Translations under genes and position numbers: made by a program
Shown: in pieces, positions 18,291 to 28,962 of the stretch
How positions within the stretch are numbered: position 1 is the stretch's first letter
Layout: each line of letters begins with the position of its first letter
The notes under the pieces: model-generated
Database searches by the model: none
What the model was told of the DNA's origin: nothing
What the model saw: only the letters and a program-made list of their open reading frames with translations
Origin: Sinorhizobium americanum
Lineage (GTDB): Bacteria > Pseudomonadota > Alphaproteobacteria > Rhizobiales > Rhizobiaceae
Length of the DNA: 64,000 nt
Direction of reading: 5' to 3'
NCBI RefSeq assembly: GCF_001651855.1
Contig: NZ_LNQC01000035.1
Span: forward strand, 1-64,000

Positions 18291-19595
18291 TCACAGAATG
18301 TAGCGCGAGAGGTCCGTATTGGCGGCGAGATCGCCGACATGCTTGCGGACATAGTCGGCGTCGATCATCAGCGTGTCGCCGCCGCGATCGGGCGCGTTGA
18401 AGGAAATCTCGTCGAGGACGCGTTCCATAACCGTCTGCAGGCGGCGGGCGCCGATGTTCTCGACATTGGCGTTGAGCTGCACGGCAACCTCCGCGAGCGC
18501 ATCGATCGCATCCTCGGTGAAGTCGAGCACCACGCCTTCGGTCTCCAGCAGCGCCTTGTACTGGCGGATGAGGCTCGCCTCGGTCTCCGTCAGGATGCGG
18601 CGAAAATCCTCCTTGGTGAGCGCCCGCAACTCGACTCGGATCGGCAGGCGGCCCTGCAGCTCGGGCAGCAGGTCCGACGGCTTCGACACGTGGAAGGCGC
18701 CGGAGGCGATGAAGAGGATGTGATCGGTCTTCACCGGCCCGTATTTCGTCGCAACGGTCGTGCCTTCGACCAGCGGCAACAGATCCCGCTGGACGCCTTC
18801 GCGCGACACGCCGGCACCGATGCCGCCGTCGCGGGCGGCGATCTTGTCGATCTCGTCAAGGAAGACGATGCCGTCGTTTTCCGCCGCCGCCATCGCCTCG
18901 CGCTGGATCTGTTCGTTGTCGAGCAGCTTGTCGGATTCGTCGTTGACTAGAAGGTCATAGGAATCCTTGACCGTCGTCTTGATTTTCTTGGTCCTGCCGC
19001 CGAGCGCCTTCCCGAACATTTCGGAAAGGTTCAGCACGCCGATATTGGCGCCGGGCATGCCGGGGATCTCGAAGCCGCCCGGCGCGCCGGTTTCGGCCAC
19101 GTCGATCTCGATCTCCTTGTCGTCGAGCTCGTTTGCCCTCAGCTTCTTGCGGAAGGAATCGCGGGTCGCCGGCGACGCCGTCGTGCCGACCAGCGCGTCA
19201 AGCACGCGCTCCTCGGCATTCTGATGCGCCTTCGCCTTGACCTCGGCGCGCTTCTTCTCGCGCACCAACGTAATGCCGACCTCGACGAGATCTCGGACGA
19301 TCTGTTCGACGTCACGCCCGACATAGCCGACCTCGGTGAACTTGGTGGCCTCCACCTTGACGAAGGGCGCGCCGGCAAGCTTGGCGAGGCGGCGGGAAAT
19401 CTCCGTCTTGCCGACGCCGGTCGGGCCGATCATCAGGATGTTCTTCGGCATCACCTCGTCGCGCAGCTCGTCGCTGAGCTGCTGGCGGCGCCAGCGATTG
19501 CGCAAGGCAATGGCGACGGCGCGCTTCGCGTCCTTCTGGCCGATGATGTAGCGGTCGAGCTCGGAAACGATCTCTCGGGGGGAAAAATTGGTCAT
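18291..19595 (-). CDS. hslU: ATP-dependent protease ATPase subunit HslU
   Basis: The 434-residue AAA+ unfoldase of the HslUV (ClpYQ) protease. Walker A is GPTGVGKTE near residues 57-65, Walker B is IVFLDEID, and the insertion I-domain lies between them. The C-terminus (DLSRYIL) is the conserved tail that docks into HslV. It unfolds substrates in the cytoplasm and feeds them to HslV, encoded two genes upstream. An acetyltransferase gene overlapping hslU by 4 bases separates the two subunits. Confidence 0.97.
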   Translation of the reverse strand: MTNFSPREIVSELDRYIIGQKDAKRAVAIALRNRWRRQQLSDELRDEVMPKNILMIGPTGVGKTEISRRLAKLAGAPFVKVEATKFTEVGYVGRDVEQIVRDLVEVGITLVREKKRAEVKAKAHQNAEERVLDALVGTTASPATRDSFRKKLRANELDDKEIEIDVAETGAPGGFEIPGMPGANIGVLNLSEMFGKALGGRTKKIKTTVKDSYDLLVNDESDKLLDNEQIQREAMAAAENDGIVFLDEIDKIAARDGGIGAGVSREGVQRDLLPLVEGTTVATKYGPVKTDHILFIASGAFHVSKPSDLLPELQGRLPIRVELRALTKEDFRRILTETEASLIRQYKALLETEGVVLDFTEDAIDALAEVAVQLNANVENIGARRLQTVMERVLDEISFNAPDRGGDTLMIDADYVRKHVGDLAANTDLSRYIL

Positions 19596-20113
19596 GAAGT
19601 CCTCTCAAACTCGGTCCGCGTCAGTTCCATCAGCAGGGTGCGACCGGACTCGTCTATCCATTCGGCGAAGGGCACGAAACCGGCCTTCGCATAGGCTCTG
19701 ACCGCTCGGCGGTTGCCGGCATCCGGATCGATGACGATGCGGGCGGCGCCCTTTTCGAACAGTCTTCCGGCGAAGGCCTTGAGCGCGAGAGCCGCGACGC
19801 CCTTGCCGGTCATTTCAGGCCGCCCGATGAAGATATCGACACCGGGCGTGTCGGACGACAGGCCCCTCGCCCAGGGTTCCTCGTCATATTGCGAGGGGAT
19901 CCAGGACTGGATGTAACCGGCCGGTTCGCCGCTCAAGCGGAAGATAAAGCCGTCGACCTCTCCGGTGGCGCAACCCTCGCGGATCAGCCCCAATTCCACC
20001 TCCGGGTCGCCCCACCATTGTCGGACATGCGGCTCCGAAAGCCAGGCAAAGAGCATCGGCAGGTGGCGCTCGGCCACCGGCTCGAAGCTGACCTCTGCCC
20101 AGTCAGTCGGCAT
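19592..20113 (-). CDS. GNAT family acetyltransferase, AAC(6')-like
   Basis: From the ATG at 20113 the protein has 173 residues ([12 protein letters not shown]...). It belongs to the GNAT fold, of the type related to aminoglycoside 6'-N-acetyltransferases and siderophore acylases: PHVRQWWGD near the N-terminus, a motif A-like run [13 protein letters not shown], then [19 protein letters not shown]. The start overlaps the hslV stop and the stop overlaps the hslU start, so it is translated within hslVU. The substrate is unknown. Drug resistance should not be assumed from the fold. Confidence 0.82.
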   Translation of the reverse strand: MPTDWAEVSFEPVAERHLPMLFAWLSEPHVRQWWGDPEVELGLIREGCATGEVDGFIFRLSGEPAGYIQSWIPSQYDEEPWARGLSSDTPGVDIFIGRPEMTGKGVAALALKAFAGRLFEKGAARIVIDPDAGNRRAVRAYAKAGFVPFAEWIDESGRTLLMELTRTEFERTS

Positions 20114-20660
20114 CCAGCGTCTCCATGACCACATTGTGGTTGGTATAGACGCAGATGTCTCCAGCGATCTGGAGGGCGCGCCGGGCGATCTCCTCGGCCG
20201 ACTTGTCGCTGTCCATCAGGGCGCGCGCCGCCGCATAGGCAAAATTTCCGCCGGAGCCGATGGCGATCGTTCCGTGCTCCGGCTCCAGCACGTCGCCATT
20301 GCCGGTGATCGCCAACGTCACCGACTTGTCGGCGACCAGCATCATCGCCTCGAGATTGCGCAGATACTTGTTGGTGCGCCAATCCTTGGCGAGTTCGACG
20401 GCGGCGCGCATCAGCTGGTCGGGATATTGTTCGAGCTTCGCCTCGAGCCGCTCCAGAAGCGTGAAGGCATCCGCCGTCGCGCCGGCAAAGCCGGCGATCA
20501 CGTCGCCCTTCGAGAGGCGCCGGATCTTGCGCGCATTGCCCTTCATCACCGTCTGGCCGAGGCTCACCTGGCCGTCGCCCGCCATCACCACCTTGCCGTC
20601 CTTGCGCACCGTGATGATGGTGGTGGCATGCATCGTTCCGTAGGGATTGTGTTCGCTCAT
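20103..20660 (-). CDS. hslV: ATP-dependent protease proteolytic subunit HslV
   Basis: The 185-residue threonine peptidase of HslUV. The start [12 protein letters not shown] is a short extension before the catalytic Thr13 ([10 protein letters not shown]); the mature enzyme begins at that threonine after processing. Conserved GDGQVSLG and [11 protein letters not shown] segments are present. It forms a double hexamer inside the HslU rings. The ATG at 20660 is chosen on family length, and the open frame extends upstream without coding character. It diverges from hisB across 283 bases in which I see no clear further element. Confidence 0.96.
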   Translation of the reverse strand: MSEHNPYGTMHATTIITVRKDGKVVMAGDGQVSLGQTVMKGNARKIRRLSKGDVIAGFAGATADAFTLLERLEAKLEQYPDQLMRAAVELAKDWRTNKYLRNLEAMMLVADKSVTLAITGNGDVLEPEHGTIAIGSGGNFAYAAARALMDSDKSAEEIARRALQIAGDICVYTNHNVVMETLDAD

Positions 20661-20943
20661 CAAAATACCTGTCGGCCCCGGAGGCGAGGCGTTGCGGCTC
20701 AAGAAGAACCTGGTTGCTTGAGGCCTATGTAAGTCGGCTCCACGCGATTGCAAATGGGCAGGAGAAATCACCGGCATCCCCTCCTTTTGATGCGGATCGC
20801 GCCTGCTGCCGGCGCCAATCGAATCTCCGTCGCAGTTCTGGATATTTCGCGCCCCGCCTGATATGGAGCGGCTCTGGAACGGACCGGGCGGCGGAAGGCT
20901 CTGCCGCCCGCGCCGATCTATCGAGTGCAGACAGGAGAGCCTG

Positions 20944-21552
20944 ATGGCAGACGTGACGCTGAGCCGTACCGGCCAGGTTTCGCGAAAGACGAATGAAACG
21001 GCCGTGTCCGTCTCGGTCAATATCGACGGCACGGGCGTGTCGAAGATTGCGACCGGCGTCGGCTTCTTCGATCACATGCTCGACCAGCTCGCGCGCCATT
21101 CGCTGATCGACATGGAGATCAAGACGGAGGGCGACCTGCATGTCGACGATCACCACACGGTCGAGGATACCGGCATTGCCATCGGCCAGGCGATCGCCAG
21201 GGCGCTCGGGGATCGCCGGGGCATCACCCGCTATGCCTCGCTCGATCTCGCCATGGACGAGACGATGACGCGCGCCGCCGTCGACGTTTCCGGCCGGCCG
21301 TTTCTCGTCTGGAACGTGACCTTCACCTCGCCGAAGATCGGCACCTTCGACACCGAGCTGGTGCGCGAATTTTTCCAGGCGCTCGCCCAGCATGCCGGCA
21401 TCACGCTGCATGTGCAGAACATCTATGGCGCCAACAACCATCACATCGCCGAGACCTGCTTCAAATCCGTCGCCCGCGTGCTGCGCACGGCAACCGAAAT
21501 CGACCCGCGCCAGGCTGGACGCGTTCCCTCGACGAAGGGCACGCTCGCCTGA
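20944..21552 (+). CDS. hisB: Imidazoleglycerol-phosphate dehydratase
   Basis: A 202-residue monofunctional HisB dehydratase, lacking the phosphatase half found in enterobacteria. The metal-binding repeats are visible as [10 protein letters not shown] and [11 protein letters not shown]. It converts imidazoleglycerol phosphate to imidazoleacetol phosphate. The ATG at 20944 follows AGGAGAG. It heads an operon continuing with a DUF2628 gene, hisH, hisA, hisF, hisE and coaA. Confidence 0.97.
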   Translation: MADVTLSRTGQVSRKTNETAVSVSVNIDGTGVSKIATGVGFFDHMLDQLARHSLIDMEIKTEGDLHVDDHHTVEDTGIAIGQAIARALGDRRGITRYASLDLAMDETMTRAAVDVSGRPFLVWNVTFTSPKIGTFDTELVREFFQALAQHAGITLHVQNIYGANNHHIAETCFKSVARVLRTATEIDPRQAGRVPSTKGTLA

Positions 21553-21576
21553 GCCGGCCAAGACTGGCTGAAGAGA

Positions 21577-22053
21577 ATGGCCTCCTATCTGATCATGACT
21601 CCGCCCGGCGCTGCGGCCGACGACGAAAGGGCGCGGTTCATCGCCGACGGCTTTTCCTGGACCGCGTTCTTCTTCCCTGCCCTCTGGCTGATCGCCAAGC
21701 GCGCCTGGCTCGTCGGAATGGCCGTTGCCGTTCTGCAAATACTGCTGATCGTTCTGACGGAAGCACCGGGCGGATTTATCGCCGCGCTGATCATGCAACT
21801 GGCGCTCAGTCTGCTGGTATCGCTCGAAGGGCCGCTTTTCATCGCCCGGACGCTCGCGGCACGGGATTGGACGCTTCGTTCGATCGTTCCGGCCCGCAAT
21901 ATCGAGACGGCCGAGGAGATCTATTTCTCGAACGCGACGGCGACGCCACACCACCGAAGCGCAACTCCGTTGCAGTCGATTGACTGGTCGAGCTCCGGAC
22001 GGCCGGAAAGCGCCGCCGGCCTGGGCTTCTTTGAATCCTATGGAGAGCGCTGA
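21577..22053 (+). CDS. DUF2628 domain membrane protein
   Basis: A 158-residue small membrane protein of the DUF2628 family. After a short N-terminus (residues 1-25) it has a bundle of about three or four hydrophobic segments ([14 protein letters not shown], then [15 protein letters not shown] and so on), followed by a polar tail. It sits inside the histidine operon between hisB and hisH, overlapping the hisH start by one base. This position recurs in Rhizobiales. Its function is unknown and it is not a recognised histidine enzyme. Confidence 0.85.
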   Translation: MASYLIMTPPGAAADDERARFIADGFSWTAFFFPALWLIAKRAWLVGMAVAVLQILLIVLTEAPGGFIAALIMQLALSLLVSLEGPLFIARTLAARDWTLRSIVPARNIETAEEIYFSNATATPHHRSATPLQSIDWSSSGRPESAAGLGFFESYGER

Positions 22054-22703
22054 TGCGGGTTGCCATCATTGACTACGGATCGGGCAATCTGCGCTCGGCA
22101 ACGAAAGCCTTCGAGCGGGCGGCGCGCGAAGCCGGCATCGACGCGGAAATCGACCTGACCGACAGGCCGGAACGGGTGGCCTCGGCCGACCGCATCGTGC
22201 TGCCGGGCGTCGGCGCCTTTGCCGATTGCCGCCGCGGCCTTGACGCCGTCGCCGGAATGGAAGAGGCACTCAAGCATGCGGTCGAAGCGGCCGGACGCCC
22301 CTTCCTAGGCATCTGCGTCGGCATGCAGCTGATGTCCTCGCGCGGCCTCGAAAAGACGATAACTGAAGGGTTCGGCTGGATTCCCGGCGATGTCGTGGAG
22401 ATGACGCCCGCGGACGCGTCGCTGAAGATCCCGCAAATCGGCTGGAACACGCTCAGGCTCAACCGGCCGCACGCGCTCTTCGAGGGCATTGCGACCGGCG
22501 AGACAGGGCTGCACGCCTATTTCGTGCATTCCTATCACCTCGCTGCGGAAAATTCCGAGCACGTCATCGCCGAGACGGAGTATGGCGGGCCGGTGACGGC
22601 CTTCGTCGCAAGCGGCAACCGGGCCGGTGCGCAGTTCCACCCGGAAAAGAGCCAGACCCTCGGCCTCGCCCTCATCTCGAATTTCCTGCGTTGGAAGCCC
22701 TGA
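22053..22703 (+). CDS. hisH: Imidazole glycerol phosphate synthase subunit HisH
   Basis: The 216-residue glutamine amidotransferase subunit. The catalytic triad is visible: Cys in GICVGMQLM, and His and Glu in FHPEKSQ. It supplies ammonia to HisF, which makes imidazoleglycerol phosphate and AICAR. The partner hisF lies two genes downstream. Confidence 0.96.
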   Translation: MRVAIIDYGSGNLRSATKAFERAAREAGIDAEIDLTDRPERVASADRIVLPGVGAFADCRRGLDAVAGMEEALKHAVEAAGRPFLGICVGMQLMSSRGLEKTITEGFGWIPGDVVEMTPADASLKIPQIGWNTLRLNRPHALFEGIATGETGLHAYFVHSYHLAAENSEHVIAETEYGGPVTAFVASGNRAGAQFHPEKSQTLGLALISNFLRWKP

Positions 22704-22732
22704 GGCTCCCGCCACCTGATCGGACGAACCAA

Positions 22733-23470
22733 ATGATTCTCTTTCCCGCGATCGACCTCAAGGACGGCCAATGCGTGCGCCTGAAGCTCGGCGACATGGA
22801 CCAGGCAACCGTCTACAACCCTGATCCCGCCGCCCAGGCACGCGCCTTCGAGGAACAGGGCTTCGAATGGCTGCATGTCGTCGACCTGAACGGCGCCTTT
22901 GCCGGCGAAACGGTGAATGGTGCAGCGGTCGACGCCATCCTCAAGGCGACCCGGAATCCGGTGCAGCTCGGCGGCGGCATCCGCACGCTCGCGCATATCG
23001 AGAACTGGCTTTCGCGCGGACTGAAGCGCGTCATTCTCGGCACCGTCGCTGTGCGCGATCCGGCGCTGGTGGTCGAGGCCTGCCGCAAGTTCCCCGGCCG
23101 GGTGGCGGTCGGCATCGACGCCAAGGGCGGCAAGGTGGCGGTCGAAGGCTGGGCGGAGGCCTCCGAACTCGGCGTGATCGAGCTTGCGAAGAAGTTCGAA
23201 GGCGCCGGCGTTTCGGCGATCATCTATACCGACATCGACCGCGACGGCATCCTGACCGGCATCAACTGGGATTCGACCCTGGAACTCGCCAACGCGGTTT
23301 CCATTCCGGTCATCGCCTCGGGCGGTCTCGCCTCGATGGACGATATCCGCCGGCTGACCCAGTCGGATGCTGCAAAGCTCGAAGGGGCGATCTCCGGCCG
23401 GGCGCTCTATGACGGGCGGATCGATCCGAAGGAAGCGCTGGACTTGATCCGCGCCGCGCGAAAGGCATGA
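22733..23470 (+). CDS. hisA: Phosphoribosylformimino-5-aminoimidazole carboxamide ribotide isomerase
   Basis: A 245-residue (beta-alpha)8-barrel isomerase of histidine synthesis. The start [17 protein letters not shown] carries the first catalytic Asp. The second half has [12 protein letters not shown] with the second catalytic Asp, then the phosphate-binding ASGGLAS. The ATG at 22733 begins the conserved N-terminus; the frame upstream is not coding. hisF follows four bases later. Confidence 0.96.
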   Translation: MILFPAIDLKDGQCVRLKLGDMDQATVYNPDPAAQARAFEEQGFEWLHVVDLNGAFAGETVNGAAVDAILKATRNPVQLGGGIRTLAHIENWLSRGLKRVILGTVAVRDPALVVEACRKFPGRVAVGIDAKGGKVAVEGWAEASELGVIELAKKFEGAGVSAIIYTDIDRDGILTGINWDSTLELANAVSIPVIASGGLASMDDIRRLTQSDAAKLEGAISGRALYDGRIDPKEALDLIRAARKA

Positions 23471-23474
23471 ACAG

Positions 23475-24251
23475 ATGACCCTCAAGGCCCGCGTAATCCC
23501 CTGTCTCGACGTCAAGGACGGCCGCGTCGTCAAGGGCGTCAATTTCGTCGACCTCATCGACGCCGGCGATCCGGTGGAGGCGGCAAAGGCCTATGACGCC
23601 GCCGGCGCCGACGAGCTCTGCTTCCTCGACATCACCGCCTCGTCGGACAATCGCGAGACGATCTTCGACGTCGTCGCCCGCACCGCCGAGCAATGCTTCA
23701 TGCCGCTCACCGTCGGTGGCGGCGTGCGCCAGGTGGCGGATATCCGCAAGCTGCTCTTGGCCGGCGCCGACAAGGTCTCGATCAATACAGCCGCCGTGAA
23801 GAACCCGGATTTCGTCGCAGAAGCCGCCGACAAGTTCGGCAACCAGTGCATCGTCGTCGCCATCGACGCGAAGAAGGTCTCGACCGCGGGCGAAGCAGAC
23901 CGCTGGGAGATCTTCACCCATGGCGGGCGGCAACCGACCGGCATCGACGCGATCGAATTCGCCAGAAAGGTCGTTGACCTCGGTGCCGGCGAAATCCTGC
24001 TTACCTCCATGGACCGCGACGGCACCAAGAGCGGCTACGACATCGCGCTGACGCGCGCCATCGCCGATGCGGTGCGCGCGCCGGTCATCGCCTCGGGCGG
24101 CGTCGGGACGCTCGACCACATGGTGGAGGGCATCCGCGACGGCCATGCGACGGCGGTGCTGGCCGCCTCCATCTTCCACTTCGGCACCTACAGCATCGGC
24201 GAGGCGAAGCGCTACATGGCCGAGCGCGGCATCGCCATGCGACTCGATTGA
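23475..24251 (+). CDS. hisF: Imidazole glycerol phosphate synthase subunit HisF
   Basis: The 258-residue cyclase barrel that works with HisH. Conserved runs are [19 protein letters not shown] with Asp11, the VGGGVRQ loop, [12 protein letters not shown] with the second catalytic Asp, and ASGGVGT. It uses ammonia from HisH on the HisA product. Confidence 0.97.
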   Translation: MTLKARVIPCLDVKDGRVVKGVNFVDLIDAGDPVEAAKAYDAAGADELCFLDITASSDNRETIFDVVARTAEQCFMPLTVGGGVRQVADIRKLLLAGADKVSINTAAVKNPDFVAEAADKFGNQCIVVAIDAKKVSTAGEADRWEIFTHGGRQPTGIDAIEFARKVVDLGAGEILLTSMDRDGTKSGYDIALTRAIADAVRAPVIASGGVGTLDHMVEGIRDGHATAVLAASIFHFGTYSIGEAKRYMAERGIAMRLD

Positions 24252-24262
24252 AGGATTTCGGG

Positions 24263-24586
24263 ATGAGCGAATTCACCCTCACCGACCTCGAACAGATCGT
24301 CGCAACGCGCGCCAAGGCGGCGCCGGAGGAGTCCTGGACGGCCAAGCTGGTTGCGGCCGGGCAGCCGAAGGCGGCGAAGAAACTCGGCGAGGAGGCGGTC
24401 GAGACGGTGATCGCGGCGGTCACCGGCGACCGCAAGAATCTGATCGATGAGAGCGCCGATCTCCTCTATCATCTTATGGTCGTATTGAATATCGCCGCCG
24501 TCCCGTTGCAGGATGTGATGAGCGAACTGGCCAGGCGGACGAGCCAATCCGGCCTGCAGGAGAAGGCAAACCGGCAGAATCCATGA
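24263..24586 (+). CDS. hisE: Phosphoribosyl-ATP diphosphatase
   Basis: A 107-residue HisE protein, separate from HisI. It hydrolyses phosphoribosyl-ATP to the AMP form. The fold signature is [14 protein letters not shown] followed by [13 protein letters not shown], with the acidic metal-binding residues. The ATG at 24263 follows GG and gives the family length; a TTG 15 bases upstream is less likely. coaA starts four bases before its stop. Confidence 0.95.
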   Translation: MSEFTLTDLEQIVATRAKAAPEESWTAKLVAAGQPKAAKKLGEEAVETVIAAVTGDRKNLIDESADLLYHLMVVLNIAAVPLQDVMSELARRTSQSGLQEKANRQNP

Positions 24587-25578
24587 GCATCGCCGCGAAA
24601 GATTTTGAATCGGCCGACATTCCCGGCAATCTTACGGGGGGTGAGTTTTCCCCCTACCATGTCTTTTCCGCCGAGGAATGGTCGCGCTTTCGCGCCGATA
24701 CCCCGCTGACATTGACGGCCGAGGAGGTCAAGCGGTTGCGCTCGCTCAACGACCCGGTGGATCTGGGCGAGGTGCGCCGCATCTATCTGTCGCTGTCGCG
24801 GCTGCTCTCGGCGCACGTGGAAGCGTCGCAGATCCTCTTCCAGCAGCGCAAGCGGTTCCTCAGCATGTCTGACGAGACGAAAACGCCCTTCGTCATCGGC
24901 ATCGCCGGCTCCGTCGCTGTCGGCAAGTCGACCACCGCCCGTATCCTCGCCGAACTCTTGGCGCGCTGGCCCTCGAGCCCGAAGGTCGATCTGATCACCA
25001 CCGACGGCTTCCTCTACCCGAATGCGATCCTGCAGCGGGAGAATATGATGGATCGCAAGGGCTTCCCGGAAAGCTACGATCTCGGCGCGCTGCTGCGTTT
25101 CCTCTCGGCGATCAAGGCCGGGCGGCCGAACGTCAAGGCGCCGACCTATTCGCACCTGACCTATGACGTCATTCCCGACCAATTCCAGGTCATCGACCGG
25201 CCGGACATCCTGATCTTCGAGGGGATCAACGTCTTGCAGTCACGCGATCTGCCAGCCGACGGCAAGATCGTCCCGATGGTCTCGGACTTCTTCGATTTTT
25301 CGATCTATATCGACGCCGAGGAAAGCCTGATCCACAATTGGTATGTGAGCCGTTTCATGCGGCTGCGCGAAACGGCCTTCCAGAGCCCACAATCCTTCTT
25401 CCATCGCTATTCGACGATCAGCGAGGACGCGGCGCGGGCGATCGCCGAGGGCCTCTGGCACAACATCAACCTGAAGAACCTGCACCAGAACATCCAGCCG
25501 ACTCGGCCGCGCGCCGACCTCATCCTGCAGAAGGGGCCGAACCACCTGACGCAGACGGTGGCCCTGAGGAAGCTGTAA
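24583..25578 (+). CDS. coaA: Pantothenate kinase, type I
   Basis: A 331-residue CoaA that phosphorylates pantothenate, the first step to coenzyme A. The P-loop is [12 protein letters not shown] near residues 106-117. TTDGFLYP and the C-terminal [20 protein letters not shown] region are typical. It closes the his operon by overlapping hisE, an arrangement known in Rhizobiales. Confidence 0.96.
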   Translation: MSIAAKDFESADIPGNLTGGEFSPYHVFSAEEWSRFRADTPLTLTAEEVKRLRSLNDPVDLGEVRRIYLSLSRLLSAHVEASQILFQQRKRFLSMSDETKTPFVIGIAGSVAVGKSTTARILAELLARWPSSPKVDLITTDGFLYPNAILQRENMMDRKGFPESYDLGALLRFLSAIKAGRPNVKAPTYSHLTYDVIPDQFQVIDRPDILIFEGINVLQSRDLPADGKIVPMVSDFFDFSIYIDAEESLIHNWYVSRFMRLRETAFQSPQSFFHRYSTISEDAARAIAEGLWHNINLKNLHQNIQPTRPRADLILQKGPNHLTQTVALRKL

Positions 25579-25588
25579 CCGGTATAAG

Positions 25589-25726
25589 ACCCCTCCCCAC
25601 AGGTGGGAGGGGCTTAATCAGCCGCACCCACTTCGCCTCTCCGGCAACATTGCGGCAGGGCCAAGCTTGGGAAAGTGGCAGTCGGCCACAGCGCGCACGA
25701 AGCCCCTCCCACCTGTGGGTAGGGGT
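25589..25726. repeat. Intergenic inverted repeat between coaA and alkB
   Basis: Two 27-base arms (25589-25615 and 25700-25726) are inverted copies with 26 of 27 positions identical. Each arm is itself a small hairpin (CCCCTCC...GGAGGGG type). An 84-base spacer separates them. The element sits exactly between two convergent genes and probably ends both transcripts. It looks like a mobile palindromic repeat of the kind scattered through rhizobial genomes. Confidence 0.8.
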
Positions 25727-25732
25727 ATGCCT

Positions 25733-26353
25733 TTAAAGGTTAACCCGCCGCAGCGTCAGATTGAGGCGGCCACCGTTCTTCAGCAGCGTCGAGGTGTTCG
25801 GATAGATGCGGTCGACGCCGTGAAAGGCCAGCCGTCCCTCGCCGCCGAGGACGACGACGTCGCCGCTTTCGAGCTTGAACGAGGTGGTCTGGCCACCGCG
25901 TGTCCGGCCGCCGACGCGGAAAAGGCAGCTATCGCCCAGGGAAATAGAGACGACGGCCGTTTCAAGATCGCGCTCGTCGCGGTCCTGATGCAAACCCATC
26001 CGCGCTTCGGCGGAATAGAAGTTGACGAGACATGCCTCGGGCTGTTTGTCGCTCGCCGCGACCGCCCGCCAGATGTCGATTAGGAATTCTGAAATCGGCG
26101 GCCAGGGCGCGCCGGTGACCGGATGATGCGGCTGGTAGCGGTAGCCGCCGTCACGGTCGGTGACCCAACCGAGCGATCCGCAATTGGTCATACGCACCGC
26201 CATCGGCTTGCCGGTTTTCGGCATTTCCGGAACATAGAGCGGTGCCGCGGCGACCACGTCGCGGATGACCTTTACAAGCTCCTCCTGGCGCGACCGGTCG
26301 AGGTAACCGGGAATATGCCTGACGCCTTTCGGCAGCACCTGCATGGCTCGCAT
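25733..26353 (-). CDS. alkB: Alpha-ketoglutarate-dependent DNA dioxygenase AlkB
   Basis: From the ATG at 26353 the protein has 206 residues. It repairs alkylated bases (1-meA, 3-meC) by oxidative demethylation with Fe(II) and 2-oxoglutarate. The iron ligands are the HxD in LHQDRDERD and the downstream His in LAFHGVDRIYP. The 2-oxoglutarate-binding R-x-N-x-T-x-R is GRLNLTLRRV. The open frame continues to a TTG at 26473 that touches the arfB stop. I prefer the ATG, though a second ATG three codons later is equally possible. Confidence 0.88.
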   Translation of the reverse strand: MRAMQVLPKGVRHIPGYLDRSRQEELVKVIRDVVAAAPLYVPEMPKTGKPMAVRMTNCGSLGWVTDRDGGYRYQPHHPVTGAPWPPISEFLIDIWRAVAASDKQPEACLVNFYSAEARMGLHQDRDERDLETAVVSISLGDSCLFRVGGRTRGGQTTSFKLESGDVVVLGGEGRLAFHGVDRIYPNTSTLLKNGGRLNLTLRRVNL

Positions 26354-26469
26354 CCAATCGGTCAATGTCGTGGCTCGTTCATGCAGCCGGGAAGCCCACA
26401 AGCGCTCGATTGGATGTAGCGCCCGCGCCGTCCCTAGCCACCCGAAAAGCGACGAACCGGCGGCGGGGC

Positions 26470-26904
<435 letters not shown>

Positions 26905-26960
26905 GCTAGCTCCTTACCGGTCTATCGCACAGAGTTGTGCGTTTGAGAACGGCTCGGAGA

Positions 26961-26994
26961 CAAAACGCGAAACCCGGCCACAAGGACCGGGTTT
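26961..26994 (-). terminator. pckA terminator
   Basis: An 8-bp stem, AAACCCGG with CCGGGTTT (26970-26977 and 26987-26994), has a nine-base loop. On the minus strand it is followed by CGCGTTTTG. It lies just after the pckA stop (27018) and overlaps a parS-like palindrome. Confidence 0.7.
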
Positions 26995-27005
26995 CACGTG
27001 AATCA
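26990..27005. promoter_or_regulatory. parS-like palindrome (14 of 16 positions)
   Basis: GGTTTCACGTGAATCA differs from the conserved ParB site at two positions and keeps the full TTTCACGTGAA core. It lies between pckA and arfB, sharing bases with the pckA terminator stem. See the sites at 17107 and 53239. Confidence 0.38.
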
Positions 27006-27017
27006 TGGCCAAGAGTC

Positions 27018-28628
27018 TTATTCGGCGGCGAGCCTGGTGCCGGGAGCCGCATCGCGAACGCTGCCGTCGACATGGCTCTCGAACTTGGCGAAGTTGGCGA
27101 TGAACATGTCGACCAGCCGGCGGGCCTGGGCATCATAGGCCGAACCGTCAGCCCAGGTGGAACGCGGGTCGAGAATGCGGTCGTCGACGCCAGGCACCGA
27201 GACCGGCACCGCGAAGCCGAAATTCGCGTCCGTGCGGAAGGAGGCGCTGTTCAGCGATCCGTCGAGCGCGGCCGAAAGAAGGGCGCGGGTCACCTTGATC
27301 GGCATGCGGCTGCCGGTGCCATAGGCGCCGCCGGTCCAGCCGGTGTTGACGAGCCAGCAGGTGACGCCATTCCTGGCGATCAGGTCCTTGAGCAGATTGC
27401 CGTATTCGGACGGATGGCGCGGCATGAAGGGAGCGCCGAAGCAGGTCGAGAAGGTCGCTTCCGGCTCCGTCACGCCCTTTTCCGTGCCCGCCACCTTGGC
27501 GGTGTAGCCGGACAGGAAGTGGTACATGGCCTGTTCCGGCGTCAGCTTGGCGATCGGCGGCAGGACGCCAAAGGCATCCGCCGTCAGCATGATGATGGTG
27601 CGCGGTTGCGGCGCCGTGCCGGTTTCGCTGGCATTCGGAATGAAGTCGAGCGGATAGGCGATGCGGGTGTTTTCCGTCAGCGAGCCGTTATCGAAGTCGG
27701 GTGCGCGCCGATCGTCGAGGACGACGTTTTCCATCACCGTGCCGAAGCGTCGCGTCGTCGCGAAGATTTCCGGCTCGGCCGCTTCCGACAGGCGGATCGC
27801 CTTGGCGTAGCAGCCGCCTTCGAAATTGAAGACGCCCTTTTCGCCCCAGCCATGCTCGTCGTCACCGATCAGCGTGCGGTTCGGATCGGCCGAAAGCGTC
27901 GTCTTGCCGGTGCCGGAGAGGCCGAAGAAGATCGCCGTGTCGCCGGCCGGGCCGACATTCGCCGAGCAGTGCATCGGCATGACGTTCTTCTTCGGCAGCA
28001 GGTAGTTGAGCACGGTGAAGACAGATTTCTTCATCTCGCCGGCATAGGACGTGCCGCCGATCAGCACGAGGCCCTTCGTCAGGTCGCAGGCAATGATCGT
28101 CTCGCTGCGGCAGCCGTGGCGGGCCGGATCGGCCTTGAAGCTCGGCAGATCGATGATCGTCAGCTTCGGCAGGAACGTCGCCAGCACTTCGCGCGCCGGA
28201 CGGATCAGGAGGTTGCGGATGAACAGCGAGTGCCAGGCATATTCAGTGACGACACGCGTCGGCAGAGCATTCCCGGCATCGGCACCGCCGACGAGATCCT
28301 GAACATAGAGCGACATGCCCTTGGCATGCGCCAGCATGTCCTGGCGCAGGAGCTCGAAATTCTCCGGGGAGATGGCGCTGTTGTTGTCCCACCAGATCTG
28401 ATCGGCGGTCGCCGCATCGCGCACGACATATTTGTCCTTGGGCGAGCGGCCGGTGTGCTGGCCGGTGCGGGCACAGAGCGCCCCATGGGACGTCAGCTGC
28501 GCCTCGCCGCGGCGAAGGGCTTCCTCATAAAGCTCCGCTGCCTCGAAGTTGTAACGAACGACCGAGAGGTCGGAAAAACCGATCGTTTCCAATCCGTTCG
28601 AGGGGTTGCGGGTGCCGAGTTGCTCCAT
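27018..28628 (-). CDS. pckA: Phosphoenolpyruvate carboxykinase (ATP)
   Basis: A 536-residue ATP-type PEP carboxykinase from the ATG at 28628; the open frame extends 25 codons further upstream. It turns oxaloacetate into PEP, the entry to gluconeogenesis during growth on dicarboxylates. The kinase-1a P-loop is [16 protein letters not shown]. The preceding FFGLSG and the kinase-2 region are normal. It is divergent from chvI across 334 bases with two LacI-type operator candidates. Confidence 0.97.
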   Translation of the reverse strand: MEQLGTRNPSNGLETIGFSDLSVVRYNFEAAELYEEALRRGEAQLTSHGALCARTGQHTGRSPKDKYVVRDAATADQIWWDNNSAISPENFELLRQDMLAHAKGMSLYVQDLVGGADAGNALPTRVVTEYAWHSLFIRNLLIRPAREVLATFLPKLTIIDLPSFKADPARHGCRSETIIACDLTKGLVLIGGTSYAGEMKKSVFTVLNYLLPKKNVMPMHCSANVGPAGDTAIFFGLSGTGKTTLSADPNRTLIGDDEHGWGEKGVFNFEGGCYAKAIRLSEAAEPEIFATTRRFGTVMENVVLDDRRAPDFDNGSLTENTRIAYPLDFIPNASETGTAPQPRTIIMLTADAFGVLPPIAKLTPEQAMYHFLSGYTAKVAGTEKGVTEPEATFSTCFGAPFMPRHPSEYGNLLKDLIARNGVTCWLVNTGWTGGAYGTGSRMPIKVTRALLSAALDGSLNSASFRTDANFGFAVPVSVPGVDDRILDPRSTWADGSAYDAQARRLVDMFIANFAKFESHVDGSVRDAAPGTRLAAE

Positions 28629-28962
28629 GGTCAAGCTTCCTTCGTCTCTGGCCAATGGCGTTGAATTTCTTCGGAACATACCGGCTCGGTCTGCTGAAGA
28701 CAAGATAGCTGATCCTAAAAGAATAATGATATCAGTATATTAATCGATTTAAAGAAAAATATGCATTTTTTAATCGGTTGAAACACGACTTGCAGATGTC
28801 GATCCGAGACACCCTCCGCTGGCCAGGTCGATCCGCGCTTTTTACGCTTCGCCACAATTTGTTCCACCTTTATACTCAAGTAACGCAGCCGTGACTCGCG
28901 GTGGCCGCCGCTTCGAAGAGCGGATGCCGGCGGCGGACCCATAAAGACGGAGTTGAAACACG
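28629..28962. other. pckA-chvI divergent control region
   Basis: These 334 bases separate two divergent genes. The pckA-proximal 150 bases are unusually AT-rich for this genome and hold two LacI-type operators (separate entry). The chvI-proximal part is GC-rich. I see no RNA gene or small coding sequence here. Confidence 0.6.
28740..28783. promoter_or_regulatory. Two LacI-type operators upstream of pckA (PckR candidates)
   Basis: TTAATCGATTTAA (28740-28752) and TTTAATCGGTTGAAA (28769-28783) share the plan TTnAATCGnTTnAA, a palindrome with a central CG as in LacI/GalR family operators. PckR, a LacI-family regulator, controls pckA in Sinorhizobium, and as I recall its sites look like this. The sites lie 110-155 bases before the pckA start. 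Confidence 0.6.

Noticed and set aside
20661-20943. Heat-shock promoter for hslV
   Set aside because: A CTTGAG -35 is present but no matching -10 lies at the right distance.
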